From an uncultured Gemmatimonadota bacterium (GTDB lineage: Bacteria > Gemmatimonadota > Gemmatimonadetes > Longimicrobiales > Gaopeijiaceae): a stretch of 9,654 bases of DNA. The stretch covers positions 1-9,654 of the forward strand of contig CAKZOQ010000113.1 in NCBI GenBank assembly GCA_937136445.1, read 5' to 3'. The position numbers and the translations under genes were made by a program. The first letter of the stretch is position 1. Each line of letters opens with the position of its first letter. The notes under the pieces are model-generated. The model saw only the letters and a list, made by a program, of their open reading frames with translations. It was not told the DNA's origin and searched no databases. Positions 5,440 to 9,654 of the stretch are shown piece by piece.

Positions 5440-6729
5440 ATGCTCGACATCCGACGTTTCCGCTACGAGCCCGACGCGTTGAAGGAAGCGCTGGCCCGCC
5501 GGGGTGGGGAGGACCTCCCGGCGCTTGTGGACCGCATTCGCGCCCTGGACGAGGAGCGCCGGGACGCCATCGGCGAGGTGAACGAGCTCAAGGCCGAGCG
5601 GAACACGGCCTCCAAGCGCATCGGCGAGCTGAAGCGCGACGGTGAAGACGCATCGGAGCTCATCGCATCCATGCGCTCCGTGGGCGACCGCATCGACGAG
5701 CTGGACGAGGTGGTGCGGGAGCGGGAGGAGGCCATGGACGAGCTCCTTCTGCAGATCCCCAACACGCCGCTCCCGGAGGTACCGGCAGGGGGCGAGGAAG
5801 ACAACGAGGTCCTCAAGGAGTGGGGGGAGGCCCGGGACTTCTCCTTCCCGCCCCGTCCCCATTGGGAGCTGGGGGAGGAGCTGGGCATTCTGGACCTCCC
5901 CCGAGGCGCCAAGATCAGCGGGTCCGGCTTCCCCGTCCTCCGGGACGCCGGAGCCCGCCTCCAGCGGGCGTTGATCCACTGGTTCCTGGACCTCCACACC
6001 ATCGAGCACGGCTACCAGGAGCTCCGGGTCCCCTACCTGGTGACGCGGGAGACGCTCACCGGCACCGGACAGCTCCCGAAGTTCGCCGACGACTCGTATC
6101 AGAGCGAGCGGGACGACCTCTGGCTCATCCCCACGGCCGAGGTGCCGGTGACCAACCTGCACCGCGGCGAGATCCTGGAGGCCGAGGAGCTGCCCCGGGG
6201 CTACGTCGCCTGCTCCCCATGCTTCCGGCGGGAGGCGGGCTCGGCGGGGAAGGACACCCGGGGACTGCTGCGGGTGCACCAGTTCGACAAGGTGGAGCTG
6301 GTGCGCTTCGAGGCCCCGGAGCGGAGCCCCGAGGCGCTCGAGGAGCTCACCGGCCACGCCGAGATCCTCCTGGAGCGGCTGGGCCTGCGATATCGCCGGG
6401 TCCTGCTGGCCACGGGTGACCTGGGCTTCAGCGGCGCCAAGACCTACGACCTGGAGGTGTGGGCCCCGGGGGTGGAGCAGTGGCTGGAGGTCTCGAGCTG
6501 CTCCACCTTCACCGACTACCAGGCCCGGCGGGCGGACATCCGCTACCGGCCGGAGCCCGGCGCCAAGCCGGAGTTCGTGCACACGCTGAACGGCTCGGCG
6601 CTGGCGCTGCCCCGCGTGGTGGCCGCCCTCCTGGAGCGCTATCAGCAGGAGGACGGGAGCGTGGTGCTGCCCGAGGCGCTGGCGGGCTACATGGGCACCT
6701 CGGGGCTGCGCCTGGGGCCACCGGCCTGA
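5440..6729 (+). CDS. serS: Seryl-tRNA synthetase
   Basis: Cytoplasmic class II aminoacyl-tRNA synthetase that charges tRNA-Ser (and tRNA-Sec where present) with serine using ATP. The 429-residue length matches the family. An N-terminal arm (about 1-110) contains the long antiparallel coiled coil that grips the long variable arm of tRNA-Ser, rich in E, R and D (about 28-105). The catalytic core follows: TAEVPVTN (232-239), motif 2 with the FRREAGSAGKDTRGLLRVHQ run (262-281) and motif 3 with LNGSALALPRVVAALLER (383-400). The C-terminal VVLPEALAGYMG (408-419) is also typical. The start at 5440 gives MLDIRRFR, the usual beginning of SerS; the frame is open further upstream but only through the preceding gene and intergenic DNA. 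Unusually, no Shine-Dalgarno precedes the ATG; the leader is almost all pyrimidine. The histidine kinase gene begins 22 bases after its stop. Confidence 0.97.
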   Translation: MLDIRRFRYEPDALKEALARRGGEDLPALVDRIRALDEERRDAIGEVNELKAERNTASKRIGELKRDGEDASELIASMRSVGDRIDELDEVVREREEAMDELLLQIPNTPLPEVPAGGEEDNEVLKEWGEARDFSFPPRPHWELGEELGILDLPRGAKISGSGFPVLRDAGARLQRALIHWFLDLHTIEHGYQELRVPYLVTRETLTGTGQLPKFADDSYQSERDDLWLIPTAEVPVTNLHRGEILEAEELPRGYVACSPCFRREAGSAGKDTRGLLRVHQFDKVELVRFEAPERSPEALEELTGHAEILLERLGLRYRRVLLATGDLGFSGAKTYDLEVWAPGVEQWLEVSSCSTFTDYQARRADIRYRPEPGAKPEFVHTLNGSALALPRVVAALLERYQQEDGSVVLPEALAGYMGTSGLRLGPPA

Positions 6730-6730
6730 T

Positions 6731-6742
6731 CCGTCCGGACGG
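6731..6742. repeat. 12-base perfect palindrome between serS and the histidine kinase gene
   Basis: CCGTCCGGACGG begins one base after the serS stop codon and overlaps the start of the GGGAG ribosome site (6741-6745) of the kinase gene. It can form a small four-pair hairpin with a CCGG loop, which could slightly mask the ribosome site, or serve as a dimer binding site. In DNA this GC-rich it may also be chance. Confidence 0.4.
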
Positions 6743-6751
6743 GAGCGACGC

Positions 6752-7936
6752 GTGAGGTTCCGCATCAAGTGGCCCATCGCCGTCGCGACGCTCTTCGTCT
6801 TCCTCCTGGGGTGGTACGTCGTATACACCCAGCAGATCGTCCGGGCCCTGCAGTCCGACGCCGAGACCCTCACCGAGATCTACTCGGAGGTGCAGGAGGG
6901 GATCATCTCCCCGGATCCAGGGCGGGCCGACGACGCCCTCTTCCAGCTCCAGACCGTCATCCGCGAGTCCGGCGTCCCCCTCATCTGGTCCGGGCCCGGC
7001 GACACCATCCTGGATGTGGCGAACCTCCCCTTCGAGGCCGACATCCGCACCGCGGCGGGACAGGAGCGGGTGCGGGAGTACATCCAACGCCTGGATGCCC
7101 GGCGACCGCCTGTGGGGGACGCCACCACCGGCCACGTCCACTTCGGGGACAGCCCGGAGGTGCGACGCCTCCGGTGGATCCCCTGGCTGCAAGTGGGGGG
7201 GTTGCTCCTCACCGTCTTCATCGGCTTCACCATGGTGCAGTATCAGCGCCGGGTGGAGAGCGAGCGGGCCTGGACCTCCATGGCCCGGGAGCTGGCCCAT
7301 CAGCTCGGGACGCCCCTGAGTTCCCTCCAGGGCTGGCTCGAGCTCCTCAAGATCCCCGAGGACGAGCGACCCGGCGAGCTGGGGGAGGTGGAGGTGGCGG
7401 GGGCCATCGAGGAGGACCTGGTGCGGCTGGAGCGCATCAGCCACCGCTTCGAGCTCATCGGCCGAGAGCCGGAGCTGGAGCCGCTCTCCCTGCGACAGGT
7501 GGTCCACGACCTGGAGCGCTACCTCCAGGCCCGACTGCCCCGTCTGGGTCGGGGCGTCCAGCTCGTGGTGGACATCCCCGAAGGCCTTCCGAGGGTGCTG
7601 GGCAACGAGGTGCTCCTCATCTGGGCGCTGGAGAACGTGGTGAAGAACGCCCTGGACGCGCTGGCGGGGCGGGGGGGCAAGATCACCATCTACGCCCGGG
7701 CCGTGGGGGGAGGGCTGGTGAGCCTCCGCATCCGCGACACGGGCCCCGGGGTGGATCCGGAGATCCGGGAGCGGATCTTCGAGCCCGGCGTCACCTCCAA
7801 GTCCGGTGGCTGGGGGGTGGGGCTGGCCCTCTCACGGCGCATCGTGGAGGGCGTCCACGGGGGCCGCATCGAGCTCCTCGGGGGGATGGAAGACACCACG
7901 TTTCAGATTAGACTTCCGGTGGCCGAAGGCGACTGA
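6752..7936 (+). CDS. Membrane-bound sensor histidine kinase
   Basis: A 394-residue two-component sensor kinase. It has a first transmembrane helix at about 7-26, a periplasmic sensor region of about 120 residues (27-146) of no recognised family, a second transmembrane helix at about 147-164, then directly the kinase core with no visible HAMP linker. The H-box is MARELAHQLGTPLSSLQGW, with H183 as the phosphorylation site. The usual acidic residue after the histidine is glutamine here. The ATPase domain has an N-box (ENVVKNALDAL, 294-304), G1 box (DTGPGV, 329-334), F-box (IFEPGVTSK, 342-350) and G2 box (GGWGVGLALS, 352-361), so ATP binding should be intact. The GTG start at 6752 has GGGAG six bases upstream and lies 22 bases after serS, suggesting co-transcription. 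No response regulator follows it; the nearest is the orphan receiver on the opposite strand at 4218-4622, a possible partner by inference only. Confidence 0.92.
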   Translation: MRFRIKWPIAVATLFVFLLGWYVVYTQQIVRALQSDAETLTEIYSEVQEGIISPDPGRADDALFQLQTVIRESGVPLIWSGPGDTILDVANLPFEADIRTAAGQERVREYIQRLDARRPPVGDATTGHVHFGDSPEVRRLRWIPWLQVGGLLLTVFIGFTMVQYQRRVESERAWTSMARELAHQLGTPLSSLQGWLELLKIPEDERPGELGEVEVAGAIEEDLVRLERISHRFELIGREPELEPLSLRQVVHDLERYLQARLPRLGRGVQLVVDIPEGLPRVLGNEVLLIWALENVVKNALDALAGRGGKITIYARAVGGGLVSLRIRDTGPGVDPEIRERIFEPGVTSKSGGWGVGLALSRRIVEGVHGGRIELLGGMEDTTFQIRLPVAEGD

Positions 7937-7943
7937 GCCCACC

Positions 7944-7966
7944 GGTCCCGCCGGCGGTCCGGGACC
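7944..7966 (+). terminator. GC hairpin after the histidine kinase gene
   Basis: GGTCCCG (7944-7950) and CGGGACC (7960-7966) form a perfect 7-base-pair stem with a nine-base loop, starting eight bases after the kinase stop codon. TCCTCCCG follows; there is no T-run. The position suggests a weak terminator or 3'-end structure separating the kinase from the helicase gene 81 bases downstream. Confidence 0.4.
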
Positions 7967-8017
7967 TCCTCCCGCCGCCCGGCCTTCGCACCTCCGTATC
8001 TCCCAGCCGTTCCCGCC

Positions 8018-9654
8018 GTGACCCCTGCTGACCATCTGGCCGGCCTCAACCCCGAACAGCGCGTCGCCACCGAGCACTTCGAAGGCCCCCTCCTGGTGCT
8101 GGCCGGCGCCGGGTCCGGCAAGACCCGGGTCCTCACCTCACGCATCTGCCACCTGATCCAGCATCACGGGGTGCCGGCGGACCGGATCCTGGCGGTGACC
8201 TTCACGAACAAGGCCGCCGGGGAGATGAAGGAGCGCATCAGCCGGCTCCTGGGTGCGGAGCCTCGAGGGATGTGGGTGGGGACCTTCCACGCCCTCGGCG
8301 CCCGGATGCTCCGGCGTCACGCGCCGCAGCTCGGCTGGGACCGCACCTTCAGCATCTTCGACGCCGACCAGAGCCTGCGTCTGGTGAAGAGCGTCCAGGA
8401 GGAGGTGGGGCTGGACCCCAAGCGCTGGAGCCCCAAGGCCCTCCGCTCCGAGATGAGCAACGCCAAGAACCAGCTCCAGGGCGCCGACGCCTTCGCCCGG
8501 GAGGTGGACGGTTCCTTCGACCTCTTCCTGCGCAACGTCGCCAAGGTCTACCCCGAGTATCAGAAGGCGCTGGAGAACCAGAACGCCTTCGACTTCGACG
8601 ACCTCCTCATGAAGCCGGTGGAGCTGCTGGAATCGAACCCGGCCATCCTCCAGGGCTATCGGGACCGGTTTTCGTTCGTGCTGGTGGACGAGTACCAGGA
8701 CACCAACCGGGCCCAGTTCCGCTTCGTCGAGCTCCTGGCCGCCGACCACGGCAACCTCATGGTGGTGGGCGACGACGACCAGTCCATCTACGGCTGGCGG
8801 GGTGCCGACATCCGCAACATCCTCGACTTCGAGGAGTCCTTCCCCGGGGCCGAGGTGGTGCGCCTGGAGCAGAACTACCGCTCCACCTCGGTGATCCTGG
8901 AGTCCGCCAACTCGGTCATCGCCGAGAATGTGAATCGGAAGGGGAAGACGCTCCGGACGGAGCGCGTAGGCGGCGAGCGCATCGCCCTGGTGGAGGTCTT
9001 CGACGAGCGGGACGAGGCTCGTTGGATCCAGGGAGACATCGAGCAGCGCTTCACGGACGTGCCGGAGCGGGCCTACTCGGACTTCGCCGTGCTCTATCGG
9101 ACCAACGCCCAGTCCCGGGCGCTGGAGGACGCCTTTCGCCGCGCCGGCATGCCCTACCAGATCGTGGGTGGGGTGCGCTTCTACGAGCGCCGGGAGATCC
9201 TGGACGTCCTGGCCTACCTGCGCCTCATCTCCAACCCGCTGGACTCGGTGGCCTTCGAGCGGGTGGTGAACTACCCGCGCAGGGGGGTGGGCGCCACCTC
9301 GCAGGAGCGCCTCCTGGTCTTCGCCCGCGCCGAGGGGATCCCCCTTCTGGAGGCCGCCGCCCGGGCCGACGAGGCCCCGGACATGCATAAGGGCGGCGGG
9401 CGCGGCCTGAAGAAGTTCGCCGACCTCATCCAGCGCTTCAGCCTCCGGGCCGTGCAGGCGCCGGTGGGCGAGCTCCTGGAGGCGCTGGTGGAGGAGCTGG
9501 ACCTCATGGCCCACCTCCACGATGAGGGGCCGGACGGGGAGGACCGGGCCCGGAACGTCGCCGAGCTCATCGCCGGCGCCCGGGACTTCGACGCCGAGAT
9601 GGTGGAGACGCTGGGCGCCGAGGCGATCGACACCTTCACCGAGCTGGACCTCTT
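8018..9654 (+). CDS. PcrA/UvrD-type superfamily 1A DNA helicase, 3' partial
   Basis: ATP-driven 3'-to-5' DNA helicase of the UvrD/PcrA/Rep group, acting in repair, replication restart and removal of RecA or transcription complexes. The frame is open from the GTG at 8018 to the window edge (545 complete codons), so the last part of domain 2 and the C-terminal tail are missing; full-length members have about 700-760 residues. Motifs in order: Q-motif GLNPEQRVA (9-17), Walker A AGAGSGKT (29-36), motif Ia TFTNKAA (61-67), motif II VDEYQD (223-228), motif III GDDDQSIYGWRGA (251-263) and motif IV LEQNYRST (283-290). Beyond these come GGVRFYERREILDVLAYLRL and NYPRRGVG, typical of domain 2B and 2A. 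The start is the only in-frame start codon before the Q-motif and gives the usual short N-terminus; it has no Shine-Dalgarno. Whether it is PcrA, UvrD or a paralogue cannot be settled without the C-terminus. Confidence 0.94.
   Translation, partial: MTPADHLAGLNPEQRVATEHFEGPLLVLAGAGSGKTRVLTSRICHLIQHHGVPADRILAVTFTNKAAGEMKERISRLLGAEPRGMWVGTFHALGARMLRRHAPQLGWDRTFSIFDADQSLRLVKSVQEEVGLDPKRWSPKALRSEMSNAKNQLQGADAFAREVDGSFDLFLRNVAKVYPEYQKALENQNAFDFDDLLMKPVELLESNPAILQGYRDRFSFVLVDEYQDTNRAQFRFVELLAADHGNLMVVGDDDQSIYGWRGADIRNILDFEESFPGAEVVRLEQNYRSTSVILESANSVIAENVNRKGKTLRTERVGGERIALVEVFDERDEARWIQGDIEQRFTDVPERAYSDFAVLYRTNAQSRALEDAFRRAGMPYQIVGGVRFYERREILDVLAYLRLISNPLDSVAFERVVNYPRRGVGATSQERLLVFARAEGIPLLEAAARADEAPDMHKGGGRGLKKFADLIQRFSLRAVQAPVGELLEALVEELDLMAHLHDEGPDGEDRARNVAELIAGARDFDAEMVETLGAEAIDTFTELDL

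Noticed and set aside
4525..6729. 734-codon reading of serS with a long N-terminal extension
   Set aside because: The extension is an out-of-frame reading of the lipoprotein gene and intergenic DNA; MLDIRRFR at 5440 is the conserved SerS beginning.
5332..6873. Long minus-strand open frame (513 codons) opposite serS
   Set aside because: Mirror frame of serS produced by high GC in third codon positions; composition is low-complexity (L, G, H, R, V) with no recognisable motifs, while serS on the plus strand is complete.
6509..7507. Minus-strand open frame (332 codons) across the serS-kinase junction
   Set aside because: It crosses the junction of two real plus-strand genes and shows no family motifs.
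8138..9520. Long minus-strand open frame (460 codons) opposite the helicase gene
   Set aside because: Same GC-driven shadow effect; the plus strand encodes an intact run of helicase motifs and the antisense product has no domain signature.
1..9654. Mobile elements, CRISPR arrays, tRNA or rRNA genes, phage or defence genes
   Set aside because: I saw no transposase or integrase motifs, no regularly spaced repeats, no tRNA-like or rRNA-like segment and no known defence domain in any frame.

Overview
This window looks like part of a bacterial chromosome carrying mostly housekeeping genes. The DNA is very GC-rich, and most third codon positions are G or C. One gene belongs to the 'alternative GlmU' family (LbH acyltransferase with an LFDD...TRP N-terminus), which is typical of the Bacteroidota/Gemmatimonadota side of the tree. 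Together with the high GC this suggests a Gemmatimonadota-like organism; that placement is inference, not proof. I see no mobile elements, CRISPR array, tRNA or rRNA.

Layout: (1) 1-1028, plus strand: the C-terminal three quarters of an RseP-type site-2 membrane protease; its HExxH part lies before the window. (2) 1054-4622, minus strand: a four-gene operon read leftwards: a single-domain response regulator, a ManC-type mannose-1-phosphate guanylyltransferase, a GlmU-like nucleotidyl/acyltransferase, and a YycJ/WalJ-family metallo-beta-lactamase-fold protein. All three junctions overlap by 4 to 11 bases. A good sigma70-type promoter (TTGACT, 17 bases, TAGGTT) sits in front of the first gene. 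(3) 4623-4789: a 167-base divergent control region with a 7-base inverted repeat that places TTGAC-type boxes back to back. (4) 4790 to the end, plus strand: an unrecognised predicted lipoprotein, seryl-tRNA synthetase (SerS), a membrane histidine kinase and the first 545 codons of a PcrA/UvrD-type helicase, separated by spacers of 56, 22 and 81 bases that each contain a short dyad.

How they fit together: the minus-strand operon couples a phospho-receiver protein to two sugar-nucleotide/acyltransferase enzymes of envelope polysaccharide synthesis and to a nuclease-like protein whose Firmicutes relatives sit in the walRK operon. The histidine kinase across the divergent promoter is a possible but unproven partner of the orphan receiver. 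SerS and the helicase are ordinary information-processing genes.

I found no clearly new biological system. The most useful observation is that manC has no ATG, GTG or TTG upstream of its catalytic loop. It appears to start at a CTG with a well-placed Shine-Dalgarno sequence inside the end of the response-regulator gene; calling the first GTG instead would cut off the active-site motif. Other points of interest are the divergent control region, two Shine-Dalgarno-less genes with pyrimidine-rich leaders, hairpins with a shared core just after stop codons, and the uncharacterised lipoprotein.
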